A DNA stretch of 64,000 nucleotides from Syntrophobotulus glycolicus DSM 8271 (GCF_000190635.1 NC_015172.1:62001-126000), one strand, 5' to 3'; shown: positions 9,104 to 17,550, numbered from the stretch's first letter. Notes: generated from the letters alone by a model not told the origin. Translations and numbers: made by a program.

Positions 9104-9463
9104 CTACATCCCACCCATGACAGGCTGGCTTTGCTCCTGCTGGGGTTCGGGAGATTCCTGTTTCTGTACGGCGGTCTGCCCTTGGGTGAGCGCCTGCTGG
9201 TAGGCACCGATGACCGCCTTGTCAAATTCTGCTTTGGCTTCTTTGGTGCAAGGGAAGCAGATATCCTTGTACTCACCGTTTCCGGCTTTATAGCTGGGCA
9301 TGGAGACAAACAGCCCCTTGGAGCCGTCCATGATCTTGATGCCCCGCACGGCAAAATCACTGTAGATGTTAACCGAGGCGGTGGCCTTGCAGCTTCCCTC
9401 CGGGCGGATGGAATGGATTTTCACATCGTACTTGGGGACAGCCGGTGTTGTATTCTTAGGCAT
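9104..9463 (-). CDS. spoVG: SpoVG-family protein
   Basis: A 119-residue protein whose first ~85 residues fit SpoVG: a YDVKIHSIRPEG opening, ASVNIYSDFAVRGIKIMDG, then FVSMPSYKAGNGEYKDICFP. The last 35 residues are a Gln/Pro-rich tail not found in housekeeping SpoVG. SpoVG proteins bind nucleic acid and regulate many genes; copies are common on Gram-positive conjugative elements. AAGGAGG precedes the start. It is read together with the surface protein 11 nt downstream. Confidence 0.88.
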   Translation of the reverse strand: MPKNTTPAVPKYDVKIHSIRPEGSCKATASVNIYSDFAVRGIKIMDGSKGLFVSMPSYKAGNGEYKDICFPCTKEAKAEFDKAVIGAYQQALTQGQTAVQKQESPEPQQEQSQPVMGGM

Positions 9464-9496
9464 GGTTTTTCCTCCTTCTTAAAATTGCCGGTACTC

Positions 9497-9760
9497 TTAA
9501 CCGGCGTAGTTGAACATCTCCTTGATACGCTGAGTCAGAGTCGGCAGCACGGTTTCGCCAAACAGTGCGTAGAGCCCTGCAAGGAGCAGGGCGCCAATGA
9601 CAACGGCCAGCAGGATTTTAATGGCCGTGTCGATGTAGCCCTCCCCGGCACTCTCTGAGAGAATGCGCCTGCCGCGGAATGCAAGTCTGGCGGCGGTGTC
9701 CTTTGCCGCCGTCAGCTTATGAGAAACCGCAGCCTTTACTTTTTTGATAACATAAATCAT
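9497..9760 (-). CDS. Prepilin-like small membrane protein, DUF6133 type (copy 2)
   Basis: An 87-residue paralogue of the protein at 2410-2640. The N-terminal 38 residues differ, but from GEGYIDTAIKILLAVVIGAL to MFNY the two proteins are identical over nearly 50 residues. The DNA differs at many third codon positions, so the identity reflects selection rather than recent duplication. The ATG at 9760 is preceded by GGAGG 8 nt upstream and is preferred over an in-frame start 11 codons earlier. It is a likely substrate of the prepilin peptidase at 1968-2420. Confidence 0.7.
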   Translation of the reverse strand: MIYVIKKVKAAVSHKLTAAKDTAARLAFRGRRILSESAGEGYIDTAIKILLAVVIGALLLAGLYALFGETVLPTLTQRIKEMFNYAG

Positions 9761-9816
9761 ATGGTTTTCCTCCGTTCTATTGATGGCGGGCATAAGAAAA
9801 GACAGCCCAAGGCTGC

Positions 9817-10371
9817 CTACATACTCATGTCCATGGTTTGGATGGGTTCGGGTGATTCAAATTCGATCTGCCGGAATACCTTACGGTCCGCATAGTAGAA
9901 CTCGCTTCCGGCAGCGTTGTATAGCTCAATGATGTCTGACATGGAGAGTGGATTCCCTAAAAAGCCGGGAGGCTGCCGTATGCTGTACCGCTCGTAGATA
10001 GTTTCTGGATCATTGGTATCAAGCTGGCCGTCATAGGCGATACGGTAATTTCCGGGAGACGGTTCTCCGAACTTCCGCACCATTTCCTCATAGGAAATAA
10101 ATTTCATGTGGATATCCACGTCGGGCTTGAGCTGCCAGATGCGAACATTTTTCAGCGGAGCAGCAGTTTCGATACCACCCAGCCGTTCCCCGGCAAGAAG
10201 CCGCTCCATCACGCCATCCGTCCACTGCGGTGTTAGGGAACGGCTTTTCAGCCAAGCAGACAGCTCATTGCTCTGAAAGATGTTGTCCACAACTGCATTT
10301 TCTTTTTCTGTATAACCGGCCGGGTTTCCGTAATAAGAAATGAGGCCGTTTTTCAGGGAAATCCCCGGCAT
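9817..10371 (-). CDS. YodL-domain protein of conjugative elements
   Basis: 184 residues. The central and C-terminal part has the YodL/DUF4316 pattern seen in large accessory proteins of Firmicutes conjugative elements: YRIAYDGQLDTNDPETIYER, then PPGFLGNPLSMSDIIEL and EFYYADRKVFRQIEF. The biochemical role is unknown. GGGAGG lies 8 nt before the ATG at 10371, which I take as the start over an upstream TTG. It is part of the minus-strand operon between the AbrB-like gene and the second prepilin-like gene. Confidence 0.7.
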   Translation of the reverse strand: MPGISLKNGLISYYGNPAGYTEKENAVVDNIFQSNELSAWLKSRSLTPQWTDGVMERLLAGERLGGIETAAPLKNVRIWQLKPDVDIHMKFISYEEMVRKFGEPSPGNYRIAYDGQLDTNDPETIYERYSIRQPPGFLGNPLSMSDIIELYNAAGSEFYYADRKVFRQIEFESPEPIQTMDMSM

Positions 10372-10412
10372 ATTCTCACCTCCCAAGCGGTGTTTTGGAG
10401 AGCGAATACGGG

Positions 10413-10985
10413 TTATTTGCCATAGATGATGCTTTCCTGCATAATCAGTTCATCCAATGCCGCAAGGCAGATGCCGCTCTGCGCCAGCATTGAAAGAATG
10501 CAGGGAGGCACATCGTTGATGTCCTGCTGGATGTCCGCCTCCACCACCGTGATTTCACCGCTGTCCCCATCGGTATAGGCTTCCAGCTTGGCACCCTCGG
10601 GAATACCCGCTTCCTCCAGCAGATAGTCGGGAATATGGATGCTCTGGCTCTCGTCCAGCAGATCATGGCAGAGGGAGCAGTTAGCCACCCACTCGGCGGG
10701 GTTGTTGCCACAGCCGCATTCCGTACCAGCTTCAGGATTTTCATCGCCGCAGTTATTGCAGAGGCCGCAGGCTTTGGCGAGATGGATCGTCATATCGCTT
10801 GCCAGTTCACTGAGTGCGGTGATAACACGGATAAGCTCCAGCGCCGTCATCTTACCCTTGTGGATAACGCATACACCATCGGCAGCCATCACTGCAAGGG
10901 TTTCGGCATCGGTAAACCCGCACCGCTGCTGAATAACAAGAGGGATTTGCAGGGTCTGCTCGGTTTTCTTCTGATGATTTTTCAT
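10413..10985 (-). CDS. AbrB/SpoVT-like domain protein with a cysteine-rich centre
   Basis: 190 residues. A Cys-rich segment near residues 68-105 (CGLCNNCG, CGCG, CSLCHDLL) could bind zinc. It is followed by IHIPDYLLEEAGIPEGAKLEAY, which matches the swapped-hairpin AbrB DNA-binding pattern of a beta strand, acidic helix and Gly-rich turn. Proteins of this composition accompany YodL and SpoVG proteins on conjugative elements; a regulatory role is an inference. An AAGGAGG site precedes the start. Confidence 0.55.
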   Translation of the reverse strand: MKNHQKKTEQTLQIPLVIQQRCGFTDAETLAVMAADGVCVIHKGKMTALELIRVITALSELASDMTIHLAKACGLCNNCGDENPEAGTECGCGNNPAEWVANCSLCHDLLDESQSIHIPDYLLEEAGIPEGAKLEAYTDGDSGEITVVEADIQQDINDVPPCILSMLAQSGICLAALDELIMQESIIYGK

Positions 10986-11048
10986 GGTCTGTTCCTCCTT
11001 AAAATGTTTGCCCCTTGATATGGGGCGAATTTTGTTTTCTGCTTCCGG

Positions 11049-11879
11049 TCAGAGTTCAATCCCTCCGTCATCAAATAAGTTGAGCTGTGAAGGAGCCTCC
11101 CTCGTCCGTTCTCGCATATCGTAGTTGGCAATGAGGATTTCAGGGAACTGCGCCCCATTGTCATACCTTTGCTTGATGTTGTTGATTCGGGTATAGGAGT
11201 CGATTTGAATGCCCGGTGTATCATATAGCTCCCGGATAAATTCGCAGTCATTGTAGGACAGCAGGAATTTGCCCTCAATCCGCAGCAGTGCATCCCGCAG
11301 GCGGATATGGTCTTTTTCTGTAAAGCCATCCTCGCCTACGTTTTTGTAGTAGTTCTCTGTTTCAAAGTACGGCGGGTCACAGTAGAAGAAACTAACGGGG
11401 CGGTCATACTGCCCAATCAGCTTCTCAAAGTCCTTGTTTTCAACGACCACTTTGGCAAGCCGCCTGTGGGCCTGCTCAATCAGCGGAAAATTGGACCGAA
11501 TATCATGTGGCTGGCTGCCGTAGCTCGTCAGCCCCGATGCGTAGCTGTAGCGGATGAGCTGATAAAACCAAGCGGCTTTCTGCACATCCGAGGCAGGGCT
11601 GTCACGGGCAAGGGTATTTTTGACATGGTCAAAATCTGCACGGGCATTGAGAACATAACGCAGTGCGTCCATGAGTTCCTCTGGCTTATCCCGCACACAG
11701 CGGTAAAGATTGACCAATAACCCATTAAAATCGTTGTACACCTCAAAGTCATTGCCGGGGAACTTATGAAAAAGAATCCAGCCGCCCCCGCCGAATACCT
11801 CGATGTATCTTTCATAGTAGAGGGGAAAAAGGGTGACGATCAGCTCACGCAGGGATTTCTTGCCACCGATCCAAGACAT
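11049..11879 (-). CDS. D12-class (Dam-type) adenine-N6 DNA methyltransferase
   Basis: A 276-residue methylase with the SAM-binding motif region YIEVFGGGGWILF (residues 24-36) after a MSWIGGKKSLRELI opening, and the catalytic motif DPPYFETENYY near residue 168. It should methylate adenine in a short DNA target. No restriction endonuclease gene is adjacent, so this is probably an orphan methylase that protects or regulates the element, consistent with the ArdA-like antirestriction gene a few genes away. Confidence 0.88.
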   Translation of the reverse strand: MSWIGGKKSLRELIVTLFPLYYERYIEVFGGGGWILFHKFPGNDFEVYNDFNGLLVNLYRCVRDKPEELMDALRYVLNARADFDHVKNTLARDSPASDVQKAAWFYQLIRYSYASGLTSYGSQPHDIRSNFPLIEQAHRRLAKVVVENKDFEKLIGQYDRPVSFFYCDPPYFETENYYKNVGEDGFTEKDHIRLRDALLRIEGKFLLSYNDCEFIRELYDTPGIQIDSYTRINNIKQRYDNGAQFPEILIANYDMRERTREAPSQLNLFDDGGIEL

Positions 11880-11887
11880 AAAGCTGT

Positions 11888-12220
11888 TCAGGAGTCATCA
11901 CCTCCCTCCAGCGGCAGGCGTATCTGCGTATCGTCAAACGCCGTGAGGGAACGCTTGAGTCCGGTGATGGCGGCGCTGATTCCGCTGATACGGCTTTTCA
12001 TGTGCCGGATGGTCAGGCGCACTTCAGCCTCGGTCTTTGCGTAGAAATAGCCGCTTTGATCACTGGCAATGGGGATACCCTCACGGCGCAGGGCATTGAC
12101 AAGGTCACGCAGTTCCTTACCTGAAACGTGGAATGCGTATTCCATCATTTTGCTTGTGACGGCATTTTCGGCGCCGTGATGATAACGATGCAGATACTCC
12201 GCAAGCTGCTCCTTGAGCAT
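11888..12220 (-). CDS. Small winged-helix-like accessory protein
   Basis: 110 residues. It opens LKEQLAEYLHRYHHGAENAV and continues TSKMMEYAFHVSGKELRDLVNALRREGIPI ASDQSGYFYA, a pattern like a winged-helix domain in which the wing presents Gly-Tyr-Phe. A leucine-rich C-terminal helix follows. Such proteins occur beside methylases on conjugative elements and may bind DNA; the function is unknown. GGAGG is correctly spaced from the second of two adjacent ATGs, so I start at 12220. Confidence 0.55.
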   Translation of the reverse strand: MLKEQLAEYLHRYHHGAENAVTSKMMEYAFHVSGKELRDLVNALRREGIPIASDQSGYFYAKTEAEVRLTIRHMKSRISGISAAITGLKRSLTAFDDTQIRLPLEGGDDS

Positions 12221-12274
12221 CATTGCCTCCTTTCCGGTTGTTTCCCCGGAAAGGAAGTCAAGGCAAAAAGGGCA

Positions 12275-12317
12275 TAAAAAAACAGGGCCGCCTCCTGTCG
12301 GGGAAACGGCCTTGTTT
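12275..12317 (-). terminator. Rho-independent terminator candidate
   Basis: The minus strand reads ACAAGGCCG, a loop of about 18 nt, CGGCCCTGT, then TTTTTT. There is one mismatch in the 9-bp stem. Together with the hairpin at 12333-12361 it separates two transcription blocks of the element. Confidence 0.6.
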
Positions 12318-12332
12318 CTATATTGGGGGTCT

Positions 12333-12361
12333 AAAAAAGCACAGACATCATTGCCTGTGCT
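12333..12361 (-). terminator. Rho-independent terminator
   Basis: The minus strand reads AGCACAG, a 10-nt loop, CTGTGCT, then TTTTTT. The hairpin begins inside the stop codon of the gene at 12360-12647, so that gene ends its transcript here. Confidence 0.75.
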
Positions 12362-12647
12362 ACTTGATTACGCCAAGCTCCCTTAAAACTGTCACACAGT
12401 CCTTGGCGCCCTGGATGTACATATGCTGACTGTATTCGCCTAATAAAAGCTGCATGGCTTCAAAGTATGAGTCTGCGATCTGTTTCAGCTCATCATCGTA
12501 TTTGGGATGATCCTTTAACAGTATTGATGCCTCCAGTTGCTGTTTCATAGCATCTCGGACATCGGCGTTGGATTCCGCCAGCTCTGCAAATGCCGCATTG
12601 AGCCGATCATCCAGAGCAGTTTGCAGGGAGTCTTTCCATTGCTCCAT
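12360..12647 (-). CDS. Small alpha-helical protein of unknown function
   Basis: A 95-residue, mostly helical acidic protein (MEQWKDSLQTALDDRLN ... QLLLGEYSQHMYIQGAKDCV). It has no membrane segment and no catalytic motif that I recognise. AAGGAGG sits 8 nt upstream of the ATG at 12647. It is the last gene before the two terminators. Confidence 0.6.
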   Translation of the reverse strand: MEQWKDSLQTALDDRLNAAFAELAESNADVRDAMKQQLEASILLKDHPKYDDELKQIADSYFEAMQLLLGEYSQHMYIQGAKDCVTVLRELGVIK

Positions 12648-12725
12648 TCCGCTCACCTCCTTCAAGCACAACACCATGCCACAGATTTATGAAAATAGCT
12701 ATACCAAATGCAGACAAAGATTCTG

Positions 12726-14216
12726 CTATTTCATTTCCATGCCGTGGCTCTGGCTTGGACGGTTAAGGCATTGCTCCACCGTCCGACCATTTTGTTGTTC
12801 AAGCAGTCCATAAGGGGTTTCGGCAATGCCGTATTTCTCCATGAGATACCGCCCGTATCCTTCCAAGTTGCAGAATTGCTCCAAGCCATCGTCGCTTTCA
12901 AATGACATCATCCTCTGAACTTCCTTTTCAGCGTAATCGGCGGGAGAAGCAGTTTCGGACAGAATCTCAAATTCCCCCGTCAGAAAAGCAAGATCAAGCG
13001 CATCCTCTAACGAAATATCCGCAGGGGTTGTTTCCAGCATCGCTTTGTAGGTCAGGACACCATTTTCCTCTTTGATGTGGCGGAGCTGCTGTGCCAATTC
13101 ATTGACCAAGCCGTATCTGTCGCCCTCCGATTCATATAGGGAATCTTCGATTTTTTCAGTAAGGGAGGGTATCATGCAGTCCGCAGCGGAGAATACACAT
13201 TCCTCCGGTGATGCTGCTTTCACCGCTTCAACGGCTTGAGAGAGCATCTCATCATCCGCGGGGAGCTTCAGGAAAGCAACCAGATTGTTATCATATTGCG
13301 GATCGTTAAAATACCCTTTGGTGATACGGAGAAGCACGGTATAATCCGGTTTTTCCAAGGGGACGGCATCACCGCTATGGTAGGTCTGCGAAATCTCGCC
13401 ATTTTGGACCACATAGCCATGTGGAGTGAATACGCCACCCTCGCCCTCACGCATCTCTTTGCCAATTTTACCGAAGTCCAGGCATTCGTAAATTTCATCC
13501 GGCACATTTTCGAGTTCCGGCACAAAGTCGTTATCCGCATAAAATTTACCGAGGGTGCTGTCGTTATGGGCTTCATAGACGACATGGCAGTCCTTCATGC
13601 TGTGGGTCATGTTGATGAGGCGGTCTATTGCGATGGGGGAGTATTGGGTCCGGATGGTATCCATCATGACCATCCCCTCGAAGCAGTCCAGCTCCCATTC
13701 GTTTAATGAGGACAAACGCTCGGTCAGATGATTCAGCTCATATAGGTTCGCATTCGTGCCGATAAACTGAGGCAGATAGTCCAGCTCGCAGCCTATGATT
13801 TTCGTAGAATAGATGACACGTTTATCGGTGATGCGGGCCTTGTCCAGCGCATCCAATATTTGGTATGGTGTAGCAGGGAGCTTGAGAGTGGAGGAAGTCT
13901 CCGCACCAAATGAACCGGGGCGGCTAATTTCCACTTCAAAAATACGGCCGCCTTCCATGCCGGAATGCTCTTGTTGGGAAAGCTGGGGAACATTCCAGCC
14001 AAACAGCGCCCCTTGATGCATGGTATCGACCTGTTCGGCTGTAATGCCGTGCTTCTCATTGTAGCTGTTGACAATTACCTGGTTTGCCTTTCTATTCTCC
14101 GTGTTGAGTTCGGAGCGGCTGAATCCTGGCTTCCCATATTCAATGCGCATAATTTCGCCATTCGCATTCATGAACAGGCACTGTTCGGGAAGCCTATTCC
14201 TTGATTGTTTATCCAA
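12726..14216 (-). CDS. Antirestriction protein, ArdA-like, apparently two tandem domains
   Basis: A 496-residue acidic protein. Two regions share the ArdA-type layout of beta strands, a leucine-rich helix and an acidic helix: residues ~95-190 (RIFEVEISRPGSFGAE ... LKLPATPYQILDALD ... LYELNHLTERLSSL) and residues ~295-470 (YTVLLRITKGYFNDP ... FLKLPADDEM ... DISLEDALDLAFL). The tail QFCNLEGYGRYLMEKYG resembles the ArdA C-terminus. ArdA proteins mimic DNA and block type I restriction during conjugative entry. Translation starts at TTG, with GGGAGG 8 nt upstream, overlapping the DUF4314 gene by 8 nt. Confidence 0.65.
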   Translation of the reverse strand: MDKQSRNRLPEQCLFMNANGEIMRIEYGKPGFSRSELNTENRKANQVIVNSYNEKHGITAEQVDTMHQGALFGWNVPQLSQQEHSGMEGGRIFEVEISRPGSFGAETSSTLKLPATPYQILDALDKARITDKRVIYSTKIIGCELDYLPQFIGTNANLYELNHLTERLSSLNEWELDCFEGMVMMDTIRTQYSPIAIDRLINMTHSMKDCHVVYEAHNDSTLGKFYADNDFVPELENVPDEIYECLDFGKIGKEMREGEGGVFTPHGYVVQNGEISQTYHSGDAVPLEKPDYTVLLRITKGYFNDPQYDNNLVAFLKLPADDEMLSQAVEAVKAASPEECVFSAADCMIPSLTEKIEDSLYESEGDRYGLVNELAQQLRHIKEENGVLTYKAMLETTPADISLEDALDLAFLTGEFEILSETASPADYAEKEVQRMMSFESDDGLEQFCNLEGYGRYLMEKYGIAETPYGLLEQQNGRTVEQCLNRPSQSHGMEMK

Positions 14217-14937
14217 GATGCATTCCTCCCATTTGCTGGCTCATAGCCTCTAATTCATCCTTTGTCGTTATGCTCCAGTCCCTTGACGCCGTCCAAAGGC
14301 TGACATATAGTTCATCGCTGCCAATCTTAATCGGATGCTGCTCGAAGCCCTCACCGAAACCATCTGATGCCTGACCAGAAGCATAATCTTTGAGCTGCTC
14401 CAGCTCCGCATCATTCAAATCCCCTTGTACCCGGCATTCAGCCACACCCATCAGCTTGTTCCCAACTTGCTCCACTGTGAAAAAGAGGGACTTCACTTTC
14501 TGACTTACGCTGTCATCCCCGTGATAATATTCCATGAGTCCTCGTTCCGTTTCCTCCGGCATCCGCTCCTTGAGGATGGCGGCAAGGATTCGGTCGTGAT
14601 AGGAAAGTATCGTTCCCTGGTCGAGTTCCGAGGGGTATTCCTCCAAAGAGCCCCATTCATCGCGTTCATACTGCATCACAGCCAGAGGCATATACAGCTT
14701 TAGCGTTTGGAGGGGCTGTGGGATAACCGAAAATTTATCTACGCCTGGGATGAGAGCGAGGGATCGGCCGTTATCCCATTTCATGTGGAACTGGCCTGCA
14801 TCGTCAATAAAGTTAATTGTTCCCTCCATACCTGACGGCACAGGCGCATAGGGGTCTTGCATTTCTGTTAACCGAATGCGGGTGCCGGGCGGATACTGTT
14901 CTTTTATAAATTTCAGAAATTCTTGCTGATGTCTCAT
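14209..14937 (-). CDS. DUF4314-domain protein
   Basis: 242 residues. Residues 8-70 fit DUF4314: FIKEQYPPGTRIRLTEMQD, then DDAGQFHMKWDNGRSLALIP, a compact SH3-like beta domain common in Firmicutes conjugative elements. The remaining 170 residues are acidic and unassigned, including SELDQGTILSYHDRILAAIL. A role in the biology of the element is likely but undefined. Its start overlaps the stop of the preceding small gene (ATGA). Confidence 0.75.
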   Translation of the reverse strand: MRHQQEFLKFIKEQYPPGTRIRLTEMQDPYAPVPSGMEGTINFIDDAGQFHMKWDNGRSLALIPGVDKFSVIPQPLQTLKLYMPLAVMQYERDEWGSLEEYPSELDQGTILSYHDRILAAILKERMPEETERGLMEYYHGDDSVSQKVKSLFFTVEQVGNKLMGVAECRVQGDLNDAELEQLKDYASGQASDGFGEGFEQHPIKIGSDELYVSLWTASRDWSITTKDELEAMSQQMGGMHLG

Positions 14938-15167
14938 GTGAGTTCCTCCTTTTTCTGCTTATTTCTACTGTGAATCCTCTGCATATCTGTTCTTAGGCAG
15001 TCACCCTCGGAGCCGTAACAGATAAATCCATGCGAGGGATATGGGCAGTTGCCACAGCTCTTGAACGGGCCGTGGGGCCGCTCGTCAGGCGGTATTCTGC
15101 CTGTTGTTATGATGGAATCCGAATCATAACAAGCTGGTTTTTTATTTTTCTTGTAATGCACTAACAT
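14934..15167 (-). CDS. Small Cys-containing protein of the element
   Basis: A 77-residue, very basic protein with a cluster of cysteines (CGNCPYPSHGFICYGSEGDC) that could be a small zinc site. GGGAGG precedes the ATG at 15167; longer in-frame versions have no ribosome site. It overlaps the DUF4314 gene by 4 nt. I do not recognise a named family. Confidence 0.55.
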   Translation of the reverse strand: MLVHYKKNKKPACYDSDSIITTGRIPPDERPHGPFKSCGNCPYPSHGFICYGSEGDCLRTDMQRIHSRNKQKKEELT

Positions 15168-15186
15168 GATTTCCTCCCTTCTGAAA

Positions 15187-15239
15187 AACAAAAAAAGCCG
15201 GGGAATTGAAGCGCATTCTGCACTCCGATTCTCCGGCTC
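15187..15239 (-). terminator. Rho-independent terminator
   Basis: The minus strand reads AGCCGGAGAAT, a loop of about 31 nt, ATTCCCCGGCT, then a run of seven T. It lies just after the stop of the HTH gene at 15257, so that gene may form its own transcript. Confidence 0.65.
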
Positions 15240-15256
15240 TTTAACTGGATAATTGA

Positions 15257-15847
15257 TTATGAGGTTTTTCGACATTCAGTCGGTGTCTGTCCAACTTGGT
15301 ACTGTTGTATCAAGTCCATATGCTTCTTTGATTTCTGAGTGATGCGGTGAGCTTTGGTTGCCATGTATTCTATCAGGCAGTCCTTTGGTATCAAGTATTT
15401 GTTGTAGTACCACACTCCGAATAATTTCTCTTTGGATATCCATTGTGATACTGCGGTTTGGCTGTAGCCCGTCATTTTTATGACATCGCCCACGGTAAGG
15501 GCATCCGGAAAGCTGCTCCACTTTTTCTTTAGCATCTCCATGAATTTACCCGCATCTATTTGAACCTCTGCCCGACGCTTGGGTCTATATTTTATTCCGC
15601 TTGAAAAAATTCCGGGAGGTGTCAGCAGGGACTCCGGAGAATCTTCTAAGCGGGTAAGGTATTCTACCACATCCGTTATCCGGATTTTGAACCTACGGGT
15701 CTTTTTCCCTGTATCCTCGCAGGGGATATACCCGTTCTCTAAAAGCCATGTGGCTTTTCGTTTGCTTATTCTGCAAATTCTGTAAAATTGGTCGTGACAT
15801 ATCTTTTCCGGGTATTCAGCCAGAAGGTGAGAGTAGTCAGTTGCCAT
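15257..15847 (-). CDS. HTH DNA-binding protein with two excisionase-like domains
   Basis: 196 residues with two MerR/excisionase-like helix-turn-helix segments: RICRISKRKATWLLENGYIP (residues ~25-45) and LTVGDVIKMTGYSQTAVSQW (residues ~115-140), each followed by a wing-like stretch (RRFKIRITDVVEYL; YNKYLIPKDCLIEYM). It is the first gene at this end of the element and lies about 330 bases from the attachment site, so it may control excision or transfer genes. GGAGGG fits the ATG at 15847. Tandem HTH units of this kind are unusual. Confidence 0.6.
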   Translation of the reverse strand: MATDYSHLLAEYPEKICHDQFYRICRISKRKATWLLENGYIPCEDTGKKTRRFKIRITDVVEYLTRLEDSPESLLTPPGIFSSGIKYRPKRRAEVQIDAGKFMEMLKKKWSSFPDALTVGDVIKMTGYSQTAVSQWISKEKLFGVWYYNKYLIPKDCLIEYMATKAHRITQKSKKHMDLIQQYQVGQTPTECRKTS

Positions 15848-16175
15848 GTCCATCCCTCCAATGCATTGATGGTGCAGACAGATATCAGCTCTGTCTGTTT
15901 TGCGTTATTCAGTTTTAATCAATGTCAATGGTAGGGTTCGCTGTGGTTTATGTTTTTATAAATGCCAGGAAACTAAAGTATCTTAAGGTTATTTCGCTGG
16001 TTGTTTTTCTACGCTTTTTCTACACTTTGATCTGAAAACCGTAAAATTCGGGGGTTGAGCCGAAGCGTGGCAACTTCATGGTTTTCGCCCGAAAAGCCTT
16101 GATTCATGCGGGTTTGCTGGATTTCAAGGTGTCTCAAAGTCACCTTGATAATCTCATCGGAACTTGCCCTCAAAT
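15848..16175. other. Non-coding end region of the left element
   Basis: No gene is visible. The region falls between the HTH gene and the tRNA-Ser half. It contains an inverted repeat, TCAAGGTG at 16124 and CACCTTGA at 16141, only 29 bases from the tRNA sequence, which is a plausible integrase or excisionase arm site. Confidence 0.5.
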
Positions 16176-16237
16176 AACTCGAAATCTCGTAGGCCGGTAA
16201 CCCCGGTGCGTGGGTTCGACTCCCACCTCCTCCGCCA
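16176..16237 (+). other. tRNA-Ser(CGA) 3' half A: attachment site
   Basis: The sequence runs from the anticodon loop CTCGAAA (16178-16184) through a Ser-type long variable arm (GGCCGGTAACCCCGG), a T arm (GTGGGTTCGACTCCCAC) and the acceptor 3' strand to CCA at 16237. The anticodon stem has no 5' partner (AATAA against TCTCG) and no D arm or 5' acceptor precedes it. It is therefore a 3' half left at an att junction, not a functional tRNA. An integrase gene ends 14 bases further right. Confidence 0.8.
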
Positions 16238-16251
16238 TGGGGCTGCTAATC

Positions 16252-17550
16252 TTACCGATTAGCAGCCCCTGCCATTTTTAACGGCAGGGATTCAGCAATG
16301 ATATTTGCTGTTTCCTTTTTGGACTTATACTCCAGATGCCCATAGATGTTTGCGGTTGTACGGATGTCACTGTGTCCTACCCAATCCCTGATACGTTCTA
16401 ATGGCACTTCGTTTGCCATCATCAGTCCGACACAGGAATGCCGTAAATCGTGAAAACGGACATGGGGCAGCCCGGCCTTCTCCAGCATCCTTTTATGCCG
16501 AGTGGTAATATAGTCCGGGTCGAGGATTTTACCAAGCTGATTTACACATAAATACCCGAGCCAGTCATTACAATAGGAGTTCCCGCAAAGTTTCCGCATT
16601 TCCCTGTTCTCTTCGATTTTTGCTTTTATACGCTGTTCCACATAATCAATCAGCGGATAGGTACGATTGCTTGTGTCCGTTTTCAGCTTATCGGATGGTA
16701 CATATATCTCCACTCCGTCTATCTTGACCTTTACGACGGTGTGGTTTGCCCGGAAAAATCCATGCCGAAAGTCAAACTGCGACTCCCGAAGTCCGACACA
16801 CTCGCTGCGTCGCATCCCATAAAAACCGCCAAACAGAACCGGGATTTCAATAATGTCACTCTGGATAAATTCAAGGTACTGCTGCATCTGATCGGCGTTC
16901 AGTGTTGCGGCGTTGTATTTTTCGAGCTTTCCGAGCGTGATGGCGGTATTGGGGTTAACTGTTATCAATTTTTTGCCGATAGCGTAGTTCAATGCCTGGT
17001 TGATAACCGTATAGTCTTTCGTCACACTTGACTTTTTGAGCCCTTTGCTCAACTTCATGCCGTAGTATTCCGAAAGATTTTCAGGTGTAATATCCTGAAC
17101 CGTATACTCATATTCCCGGAATACAGCAGAAAGCAGTTCAACCTTTTCCAGATATCCCGCCCATGTTTTGAGAGTAATTTTCTTGCCAAAGTTAAAATCC
17201 TTGTCCACAATCACTTTACACGGATCGCGGGATTGAACCCATTCCTCAAGCACATCAGCAAAAAGAGGTTTTTCGTTAGGGGGAGTAGGAATGCTTGGGT
17301 TATGTATCCCCGGGAGCATTTCATTAAGCTTGTTTTCATATTCTTCAATCGTGTCGTCCAACATGCTTTCTGCTCTTTTCTTATTACCCTTGACCGGCAA
17401 GCCCGTAGTCAGACTTTTACGATCCCGCTTTTTCTGTCCGGGCATTTGCCAACTTAACTTCATATGCCAGTAGCCGCGTACTGCTTCAATATGACCGGCA
17501 ACGTCCACTTTGCTTTGTAGATGATCTGTATTCAAGCTCATTTCCTCCAT
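16252..17550 (-). CDS. int: Tyrosine recombinase (site-specific integrase)
   Basis: 432 residues. An N-terminal AP2-like/arm-binding region and a core SAM-like domain precede the catalytic domain, which has the Arg of GGFYGMRRSECVGL (~245), HDLRHSC with the His/Arg pair (~372), WVGHSDIRTTANIYGH (His and the nucleophile Tyr near the C-terminus, ~405). It cuts and rejoins DNA at the tRNA-Ser site that lies 14 bases beyond its stop. The start is uncertain by a few codons: ATG at 17550, ATG at 17541 or a TTG better spaced from GGAGG. The excisionase-like gene is directly upstream. Confidence 0.93.
   Translation of the reverse strand: MEEMSLNTDHLQSKVDVAGHIEAVRGYWHMKLSWQMPGQKKRDRKSLTTGLPVKGNKKRAESMLDDTIEEYENKLNEMLPGIHNPSIPTPPNEKPLFADVLEEWVQSRDPCKVIVDKDFNFGKKITLKTWAGYLEKVELLSAVFREYEYTVQDITPENLSEYYGMKLSKGLKKSSVTKDYTVINQALNYAIGKKLITVNPNTAITLGKLEKYNAATLNADQMQQYLEFIQSDIIEIPVLFGGFYGMRRSECVGLRESQFDFRHGFFRANHTVVKVKIDGVEIYVPSDKLKTDTSNRTYPLIDYVEQRIKAKIEENREMRKLCGNSYCNDWLGYLCVNQLGKILDPDYITTRHKRMLEKAGLPHVRFHDLRHSCVGLMMANEVPLERIRDWVGHSDIRTTANIYGHLEYKSKKETANIIAESLPLKMAGAANR

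Noticed and set aside
7765-9120. 451-codon plus-strand frame opposite the surface-protein gene, and a 373-codon one at 6589-7710
   Set aside because: Both lie antisense to the repeat-rich SLH gene; composition (His, Gly, Arg-rich) and lack of ribosome sites mark them as shadows of the GC-rich coding strand.
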